From NCBI RefSeq assembly GCF_900109055.1, contig NZ_FOIV01000002.1, forward strand, positions 124,001 through 188,000: a DNA stretch of 64,000 bases, written 5' to 3'. Source of the DNA: Prevotella sp. khp7 (GTDB taxonomy: Bacteria > Bacteroidota > Bacteroidia > Bacteroidales > Bacteroidaceae). Positions 33,858-43,974 of this stretch are shown piece after piece; position 1 is the stretch's first letter; each line of letters opens with the position of its first letter. A program made the translations under genes and the position numbers. The notes under the pieces are model-generated. The model saw nothing but the letters and a program-made list of their open reading frames with translations. It had not been told where the DNA came from and did no database searches.

Positions 33858-35309
33858 ATGAAACTGAACGAGCTGCTTAAACATGTAGAAGTAGTCGAGA
33901 TCCTTGGTAATATGGATGTAGAGATTACTGGTGTGAATATTGATTCACGTCGCATTGAAGCCGGTCATCTGTTTGTTGCCATTCCTGGCACACAGACCGA
34001 CGGTCACAAGTTCATTCCAAAAGCTATCGAACAAGGCGCTACAGCCGTGCTCTGCGAATATTTCCCGGAAGAGAGAAAGCCCGGCATCACCTATATAGCA
34101 GTAACATCAACTGAAGGCTGCGTCGGTGAGGTGGCTACCCAGTTCTTTGGTGATCCTTCACGGAAACTGAAACTGGTGGGTGTAACTGGCACAAATGGTA
34201 AGACAACCATTGCGACCTTACTATATAATATGTTCCGTAAGTTTGGACACAAATGCGGTCTGCTCTCTACCGTCTGCAATTACATTGAAGGTGAGGCAAT
34301 TCCCGCAGACCATACCACACCAGACCCAATAGAACTGAACCGCCTGCTCGCTAAGATGGTAGAGGCAGGTTGTGAGTATGCTTTTATGGAGTGTAGCAGT
34401 CATGCTATTGCCCAGAAGCGCATCGGCGGACTCAGATTTACCGGTGGACTCTTTACCAATCTGACTCGTGATCATCTGGACTATCATAAGACGTTCGAAA
34501 ACTATCGCGATGCGAAGAAAGCCTTCTTCGACGGACTCGACAAGGATGCTTTCGCTATTACCAACGCCGACGATAAGAACGGCTCTGTTATGGTTCAGAA
34601 CTGTAAGGCACAAATCAAGACCTACTCTACCCGTTCGATGGCCGACTTCAAGGCGAAGATCATCGAATGTCACTTTGAAGGCATGTATCTCGACATTAAT
34701 GGCAAGGAAGTAGGTGTACAATTTATTGGCAAATTCAATGTCAGCAATCTGCTTGCAGTATATGGCGCTGCAGTTATGCTGGGCAAGAAGCCCGATGACA
34801 TCCTCGTCATTCTGAGCACACTGAAGAGTGTGAACGGACGATTGGAGCCTATCCATTCACCCGAGGGATACACAGCCATCGTTGACTATGCCCACACGCC
34901 CGACGCACTTGAGAATGTACTGAATGCCATCCACGAAGTGCTCGATGGTAAAGGGAAGGTGATTACCGTATGCGGTGCCGGCGGCAATCGTGACAAGGGG
35001 AAACGCCCGCTGATGGCGCAAGAAGCAGTAAAACAAAGCGATAAGGTGATTATTACCAGCGACAACCCCCGTTTTGAAGAGCCACAAGACATTATCAATG
35101 ATATGCTGGCAGGTCTCGATGCTAAACAGATGAAGAAAGTTGTTAGCATTGTCGACCGCCGAGAAGCCATTCGCACAGCATGTATGATGGCAGAGAAGGG
35201 AGACGTCATCCTCATTGCCGGCAAGGGACATGAGGACTATCAGGAGATTCAGGGTGTGAAACATCACTTTGATGATAAGGAAGTAGTTCGCGACATCTTT
35301 AACGCTTAA
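33858..35309 (+). CDS. murE: UDP-MurNAc-tripeptide synthetase
   Basis: A 483-residue Mur ligase that adds the third peptide residue to UDP-MurNAc-L-Ala-D-Glu. The ATP loop is [14 protein letters not shown], and the central part has [20 protein letters not shown]. The substrate signature is TSDNPRFE: the DNPR motif indicates meso-diaminopimelate. The C-terminal [10 protein letters not shown] is also typical. It sits between ftsI and mraY in the dcw operon. Confidence 0.96.
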   Translation: MKLNELLKHVEVVEILGNMDVEITGVNIDSRRIEAGHLFVAIPGTQTDGHKFIPKAIEQGATAVLCEYFPEERKPGITYIAVTSTEGCVGEVATQFFGDPSRKLKLVGVTGTNGKTTIATLLYNMFRKFGHKCGLLSTVCNYIEGEAIPADHTTPDPIELNRLLAKMVEAGCEYAFMECSSHAIAQKRIGGLRFTGGLFTNLTRDHLDYHKTFENYRDAKKAFFDGLDKDAFAITNADDKNGSVMVQNCKAQIKTYSTRSMADFKAKIIECHFEGMYLDINGKEVGVQFIGKFNVSNLLAVYGAAVMLGKKPDDILVILSTLKSVNGRLEPIHSPEGYTAIVDYAHTPDALENVLNAIHEVLDGKGKVITVCGAGGNRDKGKRPLMAQEAVKQSDKVIITSDNPRFEEPQDIINDMLAGLDAKQMKKVVSIVDRREAIRTACMMAEKGDVILIAGKGHEDYQEIQGVKHHFDDKEVVRDIFNA

Positions 35310-35321
35310 TTTTTTTGGCTT

Positions 35322-36593
35322 ATGTTATACTATTTGTTCAGATTCCTCGACCAATATGACATCCCAGGCTCTCACATGTGGGCCTACATCTCTTTCCGCT
35401 CCATTCTGACGCTGATTCTCTCATTGATGATCTCGGCCTGGTTTGGCGAGAAGTTCATCAAGTGGATGAAACGTAGGAAAATCTATGAAACCGAGCGCGA
35501 TCCGAAGATCGACCCGTTTGGAGTCGAGAAGAAAGGAGTGCCGACCATGGGCGGCATCATCATTATCGTCAGCATACTCGTACCTGTTCTTCTGCTTTGT
35601 CGTATACGTAACACTTACATCATCCTGATGATCATCACCACCATCTGGTTGGGATTCCTAGGATTCCTTGATGACTATATCAAGATTTTCAGACGCAACA
35701 AAGACGGTCTGAAAGGCAAATACAAGATTGTAGGACAAGTCAGTATTGGTTTCATCGTAGGTTTGACCCTCTGGTTGAGCCCCGATGTCGTTGTCAGAGA
35801 GAATGTCAACGTGAAACAGCATAATCAGGAATTAGTGGTAAAGCATAAACCTGAAGCTGTTAAGTCACTACAGACCACCATTCCTTTCATCAAGAATCAC
35901 AATCTGAATTATTCAGAGATCATGTCATTCTTCGGAAAGAACAAGGTAGCGGCAGGTTGGGTTATCTTCGTGTTTATCACCATCATAGCCGTAACAGGCG
36001 TATCCAACGGTGCCAACCTGAACGACGGCATGGACGGCATGTGTGCAGGAAACTCTGCCATAGTCGGTGTGGCACTAGGCATATTGGCTTATGTTTCATC
36101 ACACATAGGCTATGCCTCCTATTTCGACATCATGTACATCCCTCACTCTGAGGAGTTAGTAGTCTTCCTTTGCGCATTTATTGGAGCCATGATTGGTTTC
36201 CTGTGGTATAATGCATATCCTGCTCAGGTGTTCATGGGCGATACAGGATCGCTGACCATCGGTGGTATCATCGGTGTATGTGCCGTCATTATCCACAAAG
36301 AGCTTCTGCTTCCAATCCTCTGCGGAATCTTCTTCGTAGAAAGTCTGAGTGTCATCATACAGACCCAGTGGTTTAAGATCCAGAAGCGGAAAGGCAAGCG
36401 TGTACGCGTATTCCGCGCCACCCCGATCCACGACAACTTCCGCAAGTTGGATTCCCAGTTAGATGCGACCAGCACCTATATCTTTAAGAGCTGGCCCAAT
36501 CGCCCATTCCATGAATCAAAGATCACCATCCGCTTCTGGATTACATCCATTATCTTAGCGGCATTGGCCATCATAACATTAAAGATGAGATAA
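35322..36593 (+). CDS. mraY: Phospho-N-acetylmuramoyl-pentapeptide transferase
   Basis: A 423-residue polytopic enzyme that makes lipid I by moving phospho-MurNAc-pentapeptide to undecaprenyl phosphate. About ten transmembrane helices are present. The catalytic blocks are FLGFLDDYIKI (aspartate pair), NLNDGMDGMCAG, and RATPIHDNFRK near the C-terminus. It is longer than E. coli MraY because of an insert of about 50 residues after the fifth helix region (about 150-205, charged), which I take to be usual in Bacteroidetes. Confidence 0.96.
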   Translation: MLYYLFRFLDQYDIPGSHMWAYISFRSILTLILSLMISAWFGEKFIKWMKRRKIYETERDPKIDPFGVEKKGVPTMGGIIIIVSILVPVLLLCRIRNTYIILMIITTIWLGFLGFLDDYIKIFRRNKDGLKGKYKIVGQVSIGFIVGLTLWLSPDVVVRENVNVKQHNQELVVKHKPEAVKSLQTTIPFIKNHNLNYSEIMSFFGKNKVAAGWVIFVFITIIAVTGVSNGANLNDGMDGMCAGNSAIVGVALGILAYVSSHIGYASYFDIMYIPHSEELVVFLCAFIGAMIGFLWYNAYPAQVFMGDTGSLTIGGIIGVCAVIIHKELLLPILCGIFFVESLSVIIQTQWFKIQKRKGKRVRVFRATPIHDNFRKLDSQLDATSTYIFKSWPNRPFHESKITIRFWITSIILAALAIITLKMR

Positions 36594-36603
36594 AAAAAAG
36601 AAA

Positions 36604-37935
36604 ATGAAAAGAATAGTTATCTTAGGAGCAGGAGAAAGCGGTGCCGGCGCAGCTGTCCTCGCCAAGAAAGAAGGTTTCGACGTGTTCGTATCAGACATGT
36701 CGAAGATTGCCGACAAATATAAGAAACTGCTGAACGACCACCAGATTGAATGGGAAGAAGGACAGCACACAGAGGAAAAGATTCTCAATGCCGACGAGAT
36801 TATCAAGAGTCCAGGCATCCCCGATACCGCTCCCATGATTCAGAAAATCATCGGTAAAGGTATTCATATCATCAGTGAGATTGAGTTCGCTGGCCGATAC
36901 ACCAACTCGAAGATGATTTGCATCACTGGCTCTAATGGTAAGACCACCACCACATCGCTCATCTATCACATCTTCAAAGATGCGGGTTATGATGTCGGAT
37001 TGGCTGGCAACATCGGTAATTCACTCGCCCTGCAGGTGGCTGAGGATCCTCACGAATACTATGTGATTGAACTGAGTTCTTTCCAACTGGACAACATGTA
37101 CGATTTCCGTGCCGATATCGCCATCCTGCTGAATATCACGCCCGACCATCTCGACCGCTACAACTTCGAGATGCAGAACTATGTTGATGCCAAGATGCGC
37201 ATTATCCAGAACCAGACCCCGAAAGATGCTTTCATCTATTGGGCCGACGACCCCATCATCAAACGTGAACTGGAGAAGTACGACATCAAAGCCATCCAGT
37301 ATCCTTTCTCAGAGTTGAAGGAGAAAGGCGTGATTGGCTACATTGAAGAAGGACAGTATAAGATTGAGGAGCCCGAGCCATTTAATATGGAACAGGAGAG
37401 CCTCAGCCTCACGGGTAAGCACAACATATACAACTCGCTGGCCGCAGGTATCGCAGCTGATATCGCAGGTATCAAGAAAGAGGAGATCCGCAAGTCTCTG
37501 AGCGACTTCCCCGGCGTAGAGCATCGTCTGGAAAAGGTATGTATGGTTCGTGGCGTCCAATACATCAACGACTCCAAGGCAACGAATGTCGATGCCTGCT
37601 GGTATGCGCTCGAAGCCATGAAGACAAAGGTCATCCTCATCATTGGCGGAAAAGACAAGGGCAACGACTACAGCCCCATCAAACCGTTAATCAAGGAGAA
37701 ATGCTCTGGCCTCGTTTATCTTGGCGCCGACAATCAGAAGCTACACGACAACTTCGACGGAATGGGCATACCCGTACGCGACACCCACTCCATGAAGGAA
37801 TGTATCGAAGCATGCTACGAGATGGCACAGCCTGGAGAGACCGTACTGCTCAGCCCCTGCTGCGCATCCTTCGACCTCTTCAAGAACATGGAGGATCGTG
37901 GCGAACAGTTCAAGGAACTGGCAAGAAGTTTATAG
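36604..37935 (+). CDS. murD: UDP-N-acetylmuramoylalanine--D-glutamate ligase
   Basis: A 443-residue cytoplasmic Mur ligase that adds D-glutamate, the product of MurI, to UDP-MurNAc-L-Ala. It starts MKRIVILGAGESGAGAAVLAKKEG with a Rossmann-like uridine-binding fold. The ATP loop is ITGSNGKTTTTSLI, followed by ELSSFQLD, NITPDHLDRY and the C-terminal YINDSKATNVDA and LLSPCCASFD. It lies 10 bases after mraY. Confidence 0.96.
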   Translation: MKRIVILGAGESGAGAAVLAKKEGFDVFVSDMSKIADKYKKLLNDHQIEWEEGQHTEEKILNADEIIKSPGIPDTAPMIQKIIGKGIHIISEIEFAGRYTNSKMICITGSNGKTTTTSLIYHIFKDAGYDVGLAGNIGNSLALQVAEDPHEYYVIELSSFQLDNMYDFRADIAILLNITPDHLDRYNFEMQNYVDAKMRIIQNQTPKDAFIYWADDPIIKRELEKYDIKAIQYPFSELKEKGVIGYIEEGQYKIEEPEPFNMEQESLSLTGKHNIYNSLAAGIAADIAGIKKEEIRKSLSDFPGVEHRLEKVCMVRGVQYINDSKATNVDACWYALEAMKTKVILIIGGKDKGNDYSPIKPLIKEKCSGLVYLGADNQKLHDNFDGMGIPVRDTHSMKECIEACYEMAQPGETVLLSPCCASFDLFKNMEDRGEQFKELARSL

Positions 37936-37956
37936 TTTACTGTTTATGGTATAGAG

Positions 37957-39216
37957 ATGAATAAAAAGATTGGCAACATCTTCAAAGGAGATAAGGTCAT
38001 CTGGATGGTATTTTTCTTCCTCTGTATGATCAGTATCGTCGAAGTATTCTCAGCTTCGAGCAACCTGACATATAAGAGCCAGAACTACATCGGGCCGATT
38101 GCTTTCCACACCGTCACCATCATCATCGGTGCCATCGTGGCAGTAGTCACCCTTAATATACCATGCCGTTATTTCAAGCTGATGACACCTTTCTTACTTA
38201 TCATCTCAGGCTTTACCCTGCTATGGGTGCTTGTCGGCGGCGAATCCATCAACGGTGCCAACCGCGTCATCTCACTCCCTGGCGGCATCACCTTCCAGCC
38301 ATCAGAGATAGCCAAGGGCACGATGGTACTTATCACGGCCCAGATTCTCAGTGCTATGCAAAGAGAAGAAGGAGCCGACAAGAAAGCATTCAAGTATATC
38401 CTGTGGATTGTCGTGCCCACAGCCGCTCTCATTGGTATTGAGAACCTGTCTACTGCCGCCTTGCTCTTTGCCGTCATCTTCCTCATGATGTTCATCGGCC
38501 GCGTGCCTATGGTACAGATGGGCAAGCTTGTTGGAGTAGCAACTGTCCTCATTGGCATCTTCCTTGCGCTGGTATTGACGCTTGGAAGCATTGGAGCCTC
38601 ACAAGAGAGTACCAGCCAGACGGTAGAGACGGTAAATGGTCAGACCACCGACACAAAGGTCATCAAGGGTGGTGGTGTCTTTCACCGCTTTGTCACTTGG
38701 CGTAACCGTATTATCAAGCATCTCGACAAGAAAGACATTTCTCCAGAAGAGTACGACCTTGACAAAGATGCACAGGTGGCTCACGCCAATATCGCCATTG
38801 TATCAAGCAATATCATCGGTAAGGGTCCGGGACAATCCGTAGAGCGCGACTTCCTCTCGCAGGCATTCTCCGACTTTATCTTTGCCATCGTGATTGAGGA
38901 ATTAGGCATTATCGGCGCTACCTTCGTGGTGTTCCTCTATATCGTACTGCTATACAGAACGGCTCGCATTGCCAGCCGGTGCGAGAACAATTTCCCTGCC
39001 TTCCTCGCCATGGGACTAGCTTTGCTACTCGTGGTTCAGGCTGTCTTCAATATGCTGGTAGCCGTCGGCATCGCTCCTGTTACAGGCCAGCCCCTGCCAT
39101 TGATCAGTAAAGGCGGAACTTCGACCATTATCAACTGCGCCTATATCGGTGCTATTCTCAGTGTTAGTCGTTCTGCGAAAAAAAGGGAGCCAAAAATAGC
39201 CGTAAAAGAAATATAA
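37957..39216 (+). CDS. ftsW: SEDS-family septal peptidoglycan glycosyltransferase FtsW
   Basis: A 419-residue polytopic membrane protein with about ten helices that polymerises lipid II at the division site with FtsI. Motifs include GANRVISLPGGITFQPSEIAKGTMV, the large periplasmic loop with GKGPGQSVERDFLSQAFSDFIFAIVIEELGIIG, and the C-terminal GQPLPLISKGGTS. The last motif is the SEDS signature and ends near the final helix. A soluble insert (about 205-255) occurs in the middle. A weak extra promoter box follows the stop. Confidence 0.95.
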   Translation: MNKKIGNIFKGDKVIWMVFFFLCMISIVEVFSASSNLTYKSQNYIGPIAFHTVTIIIGAIVAVVTLNIPCRYFKLMTPFLLIISGFTLLWVLVGGESINGANRVISLPGGITFQPSEIAKGTMVLITAQILSAMQREEGADKKAFKYILWIVVPTAALIGIENLSTAALLFAVIFLMMFIGRVPMVQMGKLVGVATVLIGIFLALVLTLGSIGASQESTSQTVETVNGQTTDTKVIKGGGVFHRFVTWRNRIIKHLDKKDISPEEYDLDKDAQVAHANIAIVSSNIIGKGPGQSVERDFLSQAFSDFIFAIVIEELGIIGATFVVFLYIVLLYRTARIASRCENNFPAFLAMGLALLLVVQAVFNMLVAVGIAPVTGQPLPLISKGGTSTIINCAYIGAILSVSRSAKKREPKIAVKEI

Positions 39217-39220
39217 TTTG

Positions 39221-39228
39221 TAATTTTG
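39221..39228 (+). promoter_or_regulatory. Possible internal -7 element before murG
   Basis: TAATTTTG at 39221-39228 matches the -7 consensus, followed by CACCC as at many real starts here. No -33 TTTG lies at normal spacing. It could give internal expression of murG to ftsZ. Confidence 0.4.
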
Positions 39229-39250
39229 CACCCAATATAATAAATAAGGT

Positions 39251-40354
39251 ATGAGCGAAGAACTGAGAGTCATCATTAGCGGAGGCGGAACAGGTGGTCA
39301 CATATTCCCTGCCGTCTCAATTGCAAACGCCATCAAAGCCTTGCGCCCAGACGCCAAGATTCTGTTTGTAGGAGCCTTGGGACGCATGGAGATGCAGCGT
39401 GTTCCAGCAGCAGGCTATGAGATTAAGGGCTTGCCTATTTGTGGTTTCGACCGCAAGAACCTTCTTAAGAACTTCAAGGTGCTCTATAAGATCTGGAAGA
39501 GTCAGCAGATGGCCAAGAAGATTATCAAGGATTTCCGTCCACAGGTTGCTGTGGGTGTTGGCGGCTATGCCAGCGGTCCTACTCTGAACAAAGCCGCAGC
39601 CATGGGCATCCCCTGCCTCATCCAAGAGCAGAACTCCTATGCCGGAGTCACCAATAAGTTACTCGCCAAGAAGGCCGAGAAGATATGCGTGGCATACGAG
39701 GGCATGGAGCGTTTCTTCCCTGCCGACAAGATTATTCTGACAGGAAACCCTGTTCGTCAGGCATTACTCGACACCACCATATCGAAAGAGGAAGCCGTTA
39801 AGAGTTTCGGCCTCGACCCAACCAAGAAAACAATTCTGCTCGTAGGCGGCAGTCTGGGTGCCAGAACCATCAATGAGAGTGTCCTTCAGCATCTTGATCT
39901 CGTCAAGTCATCCGACGTGCAGTTTATATGGCAGACAGGCAAATACTATAGTGCAGAGATTGCCGAGCGTCTGAAAGGCCAGGATATTCCGAATCTGAAG
40001 GTGACCGATTTCATCACCGACATGGGTGCGGCCTATCAGGCAGCCGACCTCGTAATCAGCCGTGCCGGTGCCAGCAGTATCTCTGAATTCTGCCTGATTG
40101 GCAAGCCCGTCATTCTTGTTCCAAGTCCGAATGTGGCAGAAGACCACCAGACCAAGAACGCCTTGGCTCTGGCCAACCGCGACGCTGCCATCTATGTAAA
40201 AGATGTAGATGCACCTGACACACTATTAGAACTTGCAGTCAAGACAGTCAACGACGATGCATGGCTGAAGTCATTAAGTGAGAACGTTCTGAAACTCGCA
40301 TTACCCGACTCGGCAGAGATTATCGCAAAAGAAGTAATCAAGTTAGCAAAATGA
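39251..40354 (+). CDS. murG: Undecaprenyl-PP-MurNAc-pentapeptide GlcNAc transferase
   Basis: A 367-residue peripheral GT28-family membrane enzyme that converts lipid I to lipid II. The N-terminal loop is ISGGGTGGHIFPA. The region GVGGYASGPTLNKAAAMGIPCLIQEQNSYAG and the UDP-GlcNAc-binding VISRAGASSISEFCLIGKPVILVPSP are characteristic. Its stop overlaps the murC start (ATGA). Confidence 0.97.
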   Translation: MSEELRVIISGGGTGGHIFPAVSIANAIKALRPDAKILFVGALGRMEMQRVPAAGYEIKGLPICGFDRKNLLKNFKVLYKIWKSQQMAKKIIKDFRPQVAVGVGGYASGPTLNKAAAMGIPCLIQEQNSYAGVTNKLLAKKAEKICVAYEGMERFFPADKIILTGNPVRQALLDTTISKEEAVKSFGLDPTKKTILLVGGSLGARTINESVLQHLDLVKSSDVQFIWQTGKYYSAEIAERLKGQDIPNLKVTDFITDMGAAYQAADLVISRAGASSISEFCLIGKPVILVPSPNVAEDHQTKNALALANRDAAIYVKDVDAPDTLLELAVKTVNDDAWLKSLSENVLKLALPDSAEIIAKEVIKLAK

Positions 40355-41727
40355 AAATAGAAGATATTAAAGCAGTATATTTCGTAGGAGCAGGTGGCAT
40401 CGGCATGAGCGCCATCGCTCGCTATTTCCTTAAGAAAGGATTAGTCGTAGCAGGCTACGACAAGACACCTTCTGAGCTGACACGTCAGCTTGAGAAGGAA
40501 GGCATGCTGATCCATTACGAAGAAGACACAGAACAGATTCCCTTTGCCTGTCAGCAAAAGGCCTCTTGCCTTGTTATTTACACACCTGCGATACCTGCCG
40601 AGCATCAAGAACTGCAATTCTTCCGCAACAACGGATTCGAGATACAGAAACGTGCACAAGTACTTGGCACACTGACACAAGCCCACAAAGGTCTCTGTGT
40701 GGCAGGCACCCATGGCAAGACCACCACATCGACCATGTGCGCCCATATCATGCACCAGAGTCATCTTGACTGTAATGCATTCCTTGGTGGTATCTCGAAA
40801 AACTACGGCACGAACTACATCCTTTCCGACTCCGACTTCGTGGTTATCGAGGCAGATGAGTTCGACCGTTCTTTCCATTGGTTGCGCCCATGGATGAGTG
40901 TCATCACCTCTACCGACCCCGACCATCTGGACATTTATGGCACGAAAGAGGCCTATCTCGAGAGCTTCCGTCACTATACAGAACTCATCCAGCCAGAAGG
41001 CGCTCTGATTATCCACCGCAATCTGGAAATGAAGGAGCATCTGCAGGATGGTGTACGCCGCTATGACTACAGCCTCAACGAGGGCGACTTCCACGCAGAG
41101 AACATCCGCATCGGCAATGGTGAGATTGTCTTCGACTTCATCTCTCCCATAGAGAATGTGAAAGATGTGCAGCTCGGACAGCCCGTCCCCATCAACATCG
41201 AGAATGGCATCGCCGCTATGGCCATGGCGCAACTCAACGGCTGCACAGCCGAGGAGCTGAAATACGGCATGAAGACCTATGGCGGCGTAGACCGCCGTTT
41301 CGACTTCAAGATCAAGACCGACAAGCTTGTCTTCCTGAGCGATTACGCCCACCATCCCAAAGAAATATACCAAAGCGCCAAGAGCATCCGTGAGCTGTAC
41401 AAAGACAAGCATATCACCGCTATCTTCCAGCCCCACCTCTATACCCGTACCCGCGACTTCTACAAAGATTTCGCAGAGGCTCTGAGCCAGCTCGACGAGG
41501 TTGTTCTCACCGAGATCTATCCCGCTCGCGAAGAGCCCATAGAAGGTGTTACGTCAAAGCTCATCTATGACAACCTGAAGACTGGCGTGAAGAAAAAAAT
41601 GATTCAGAAGGATGAGGTGCTCAACTACATCAAGACCCACCAGTTCGAAGTGCTTGTCGTACTTGGAGCCGGCGACCTTGACAATCAGGTGCCCCAGATG
41701 GTAAAGATATTAAATAGCAAGAAATAA
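40351..41727 (+). CDS. murC: UDP-N-acetylmuramate--L-alanine ligase
   Basis: A 458-residue cytoplasmic Mur ligase that starts the stem peptide by joining L-alanine to UDP-MurNAc. It has VGAGGIGMSAIARYF at the N-terminus, the ATP loop AGTHGKTTTSTMCA, EADEFDRSFHWL and VITSTDPDHLDIY, and the C-terminal HHPKEI...FQPHLYTRTRDF. It is translationally coupled to murG and lies 12 bases before ftsQ. Confidence 0.97.
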   Translation: MKIEDIKAVYFVGAGGIGMSAIARYFLKKGLVVAGYDKTPSELTRQLEKEGMLIHYEEDTEQIPFACQQKASCLVIYTPAIPAEHQELQFFRNNGFEIQKRAQVLGTLTQAHKGLCVAGTHGKTTTSTMCAHIMHQSHLDCNAFLGGISKNYGTNYILSDSDFVVIEADEFDRSFHWLRPWMSVITSTDPDHLDIYGTKEAYLESFRHYTELIQPEGALIIHRNLEMKEHLQDGVRRYDYSLNEGDFHAENIRIGNGEIVFDFISPIENVKDVQLGQPVPINIENGIAAMAMAQLNGCTAEELKYGMKTYGGVDRRFDFKIKTDKLVFLSDYAHHPKEIYQSAKSIRELYKDKHITAIFQPHLYTRTRDFYKDFAEALSQLDEVVLTEIYPAREEPIEGVTSKLIYDNLKTGVKKKMIQKDEVLNYIKTHQFEVLVVLGAGDLDNQVPQMVKILNSKK

Positions 41728-41739
41728 GTAAATAGACTG

Positions 41740-42498
41740 ATGACCGTCAACTGGAAGAAATCTGCTCTTGTAGCTTGCGACCTCGTTATCGCTGCCTACC
41801 TGCTGCTCGCCATCACCGCGTTCAACCGCCCTGATGTAAAGGCGACGCATTGCTCGGAGGTCAAGATCGACATCGAGGAGAGCGAGGTAGAAGGCTTCCT
41901 GAACGTAGACGAGATAAAGCGCATCCTGTCGCAAGACCACCTTTATCCTCTCTCCCAGCCCATGCAGGCCATTAGTCCGCGTAAGATAGAAGAAAGTCTG
42001 CACAAGAGTCCCTTTGTCGAGAAGGCAGAATGCCACAAGACCCAAAGTGGTCATGTATGTATCCGCATCCAGCAGCGGCTGCCGGTAGTCAGAGTGATGG
42101 CCGACAACGGTGAGAACTATTACGTAGACTCTCACGGCAATATGATGCCAGAGACCCGATACGTCACCGATCTCATCATTGCTACAGGACATATCTCACG
42201 CAAATATGCGCAGGGCATTCTGACACAGGTTGCGAAAATCGTTCTGCAAGACAACTTCTGGAAAAACCAGGTTGTACAGATCAATGTTCTTCCAAACGGT
42301 TCGATGGAGATAGTGCCTCGCGTTGGCGATCACATCATCTATCTCGGATTGCCCAATCAGGTAGAGAAGAAGTTGGAGCGCATGCGTAAGTTCTATCTAT
42401 ACGGTCTCAACAAGGCCGGGTGGAACAAGTACTCATATATCAGTGTAGAATTCAACAATCAGATTATCTGCAAGAAAAGGAATAGTAGTAAATCGTAA
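41740..42498 (+). CDS. ftsQ: Cell-division protein FtsQ
   Basis: A 252-residue bitopic membrane protein with one N-terminal helix (about 9-27). A POTRA-like domain follows (DIEESEVEGFLNVDEIKRILSQDHLY...ISPRKIEESLHKSPFVEKAECHKTQSGHVCIRIQQRLPVVRV) and then the FtsQ beta domain. FtsQ links FtsL/FtsB to the divisome. Sequence similarity in Bacteroidetes is modest, but domain order and position between murC and ftsA make the assignment safe. Confidence 0.9.
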   Translation: MTVNWKKSALVACDLVIAAYLLLAITAFNRPDVKATHCSEVKIDIEESEVEGFLNVDEIKRILSQDHLYPLSQPMQAISPRKIEESLHKSPFVEKAECHKTQSGHVCIRIQQRLPVVRVMADNGENYYVDSHGNMMPETRYVTDLIIATGHISRKYAQGILTQVAKIVLQDNFWKNQVVQINVLPNGSMEIVPRVGDHIIYLGLPNQVEKKLERMRKFYLYGLNKAGWNKYSYISVEFNNQIICKKRNSSKS

Positions 42499-42507
42499 AT
42501 ATATCAG

Positions 42508-43959
42508 ATGATGGCAGCAAAGGAATTTATCGTAGCAATTGAACTCGGTTCATCCAAAATGACCGGTATCGCGGGTCAGAAGAACCTCGACGGCAGCATT
42601 AACGTGCTCGCTATGGTCAAGGAGGATTCTTCTTCGTTTATCCGCAAGGGAGTGGTCTACAATATCGACAAGACCGCTCAATGCCTTACCAGTATCATCA
42701 AGAAACTGGAAAACCAACTTAAGACAGAGATCACTCAGGTATACGTGGGTGTAGGCGGACAATCTATCCGTGGTGTCAAGAATGTCGTGTCCAAAGACCT
42801 GCCCGTAGAAACCATCGTCACCCAAGACATGGTTATTGAACTGATGGATGCTAACCGCAATATGACTTATCAGGATCAGGAAATCCTCGATGCTGCCGTC
42901 CAGGAATATAAAGTAGGTCCTCAGTTCCAGCTCGATCCTGTTGGCATTCAGGCCACCCACTTGGAAGGACATTTCCTGAACATCCTGGAGCGCAAGGCAT
43001 TCTACAGGAATCTCAACAAGTGTTTTGAAGTTGCGGGTATCAATGTAGCCGAGATGTATCTGGCACCTCTGGCACTGGCCGACAGCGTGCTGACCGAGGC
43101 AGAGAAGCGTTCCGGTTGTGCACTTGTTGATATCGGTGCCGACACGACCACTGTTTCCGTATACAGCAAGAACATCCTGCGCCACCTGGCCGTCATCCCC
43201 CTCGGAAGCAACAATATCACCAAAGACATTGCCACCCTGCAGATGGAGGAATCAGATGCCGAGAATATGAAACTGAAATACGGTTCAGCCTTCACCGACA
43301 ACAACGACATTGACAATGAACTGAAATACTCTATCGACCCGGAGCGCCAGATTGAGAGCCGTAAGTTCATTGAGATTGTTGAAGGCCGTGTTGAGGAAAT
43401 CATAGAGAACGTATGGTATCAGGTTCCTTCAGAGTTCTACGACAAACTGCTGGGTGGTATCATTCTCACTGGTGGCGGTTCAAACATGAAGAATATCGAG
43501 AAGGCATTCACGAACCACACCCATATCGAGAAAATCAGAATCGCCAAGTTCGTTACGCAGACCATTCTTACCAACAACGAAGAAATCAAGTCACATAACG
43601 GCATGATGAACACGGTGCTTGGACTGCTCATCAAGGGCGATATCAATTGCGCTGGCAGCGCCATCGACCCGAATGGCGACCTCTTTGGCAGCCAGAAACA
43701 AACCATTCATCCGACAAACGACCAGCGTCCTGCGCGCCAGGCCTCTGACATCCCTGCCGGTGTCATCCGCACAGAGGCAGAGAAGCAGAAGGCCGAGGAA
43801 GAACGACGCCGCCAGCAGGAGGAGGAAGAGCGCATCAGGCGTGAAGAAGAGCTCCGCCAGCAGGAGGAAGAAGAGCGTATCCGCAAGGAGAACAGTTTCT
43901 GGAACAAGGCCAAGAGAAGCCTTCTGAATTTTGGTAAGTCTATTGTTGAAGAAGAATAA
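42508..43959 (+). CDS. ftsA: Cell-division protein FtsA
   Basis: A 483-residue actin-like ATPase that tethers FtsZ to the membrane. The fold is visible in VAIELGSSKMTGIAG (phosphate 1), GCALVDIGADTTTVSVY (phosphate 2) and GGIILTGGGSNMKNIEKAF (adenosine). After about residue 425 comes a strongly charged run of Glu/Arg/Gln, followed by a C-terminal amphipathic helix (NSFWNKAKRSLLNFGKSIVEEE) that probably inserts in the membrane. The long charged linker is longer than in E. coli FtsA. Confidence 0.95.
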   Translation: MMAAKEFIVAIELGSSKMTGIAGQKNLDGSINVLAMVKEDSSSFIRKGVVYNIDKTAQCLTSIIKKLENQLKTEITQVYVGVGGQSIRGVKNVVSKDLPVETIVTQDMVIELMDANRNMTYQDQEILDAAVQEYKVGPQFQLDPVGIQATHLEGHFLNILERKAFYRNLNKCFEVAGINVAEMYLAPLALADSVLTEAEKRSGCALVDIGADTTTVSVYSKNILRHLAVIPLGSNNITKDIATLQMEESDAENMKLKYGSAFTDNNDIDNELKYSIDPERQIESRKFIEIVEGRVEEIIENVWYQVPSEFYDKLLGGIILTGGGSNMKNIEKAFTNHTHIEKIRIAKFVTQTILTNNEEIKSHNGMMNTVLGLLIKGDINCAGSAIDPNGDLFGSQKQTIHPTNDQRPARQASDIPAGVIRTEAEKQKAEEERRRQQEEEERIRREEELRQQEEEERIRKENSFWNKAKRSLLNFGKSIVEEE

Positions 43960-43974
43960 AAACGCAAGAGCATT

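Noticed and set aside
40441-41436. Long 331-codon open frame antisense to murC
   Set aside because: It is a shadow of murC codon usage, without a promoter or ribosome-binding site and with no recognisable family.
43790-43920. Glu/Arg/Gln-rich run in ftsA as a repeat expansion or assembly artefact
   Set aside because: The frame continues into a plausible amphipathic membrane-targeting helix, so it reads as a genuine flexible linker.
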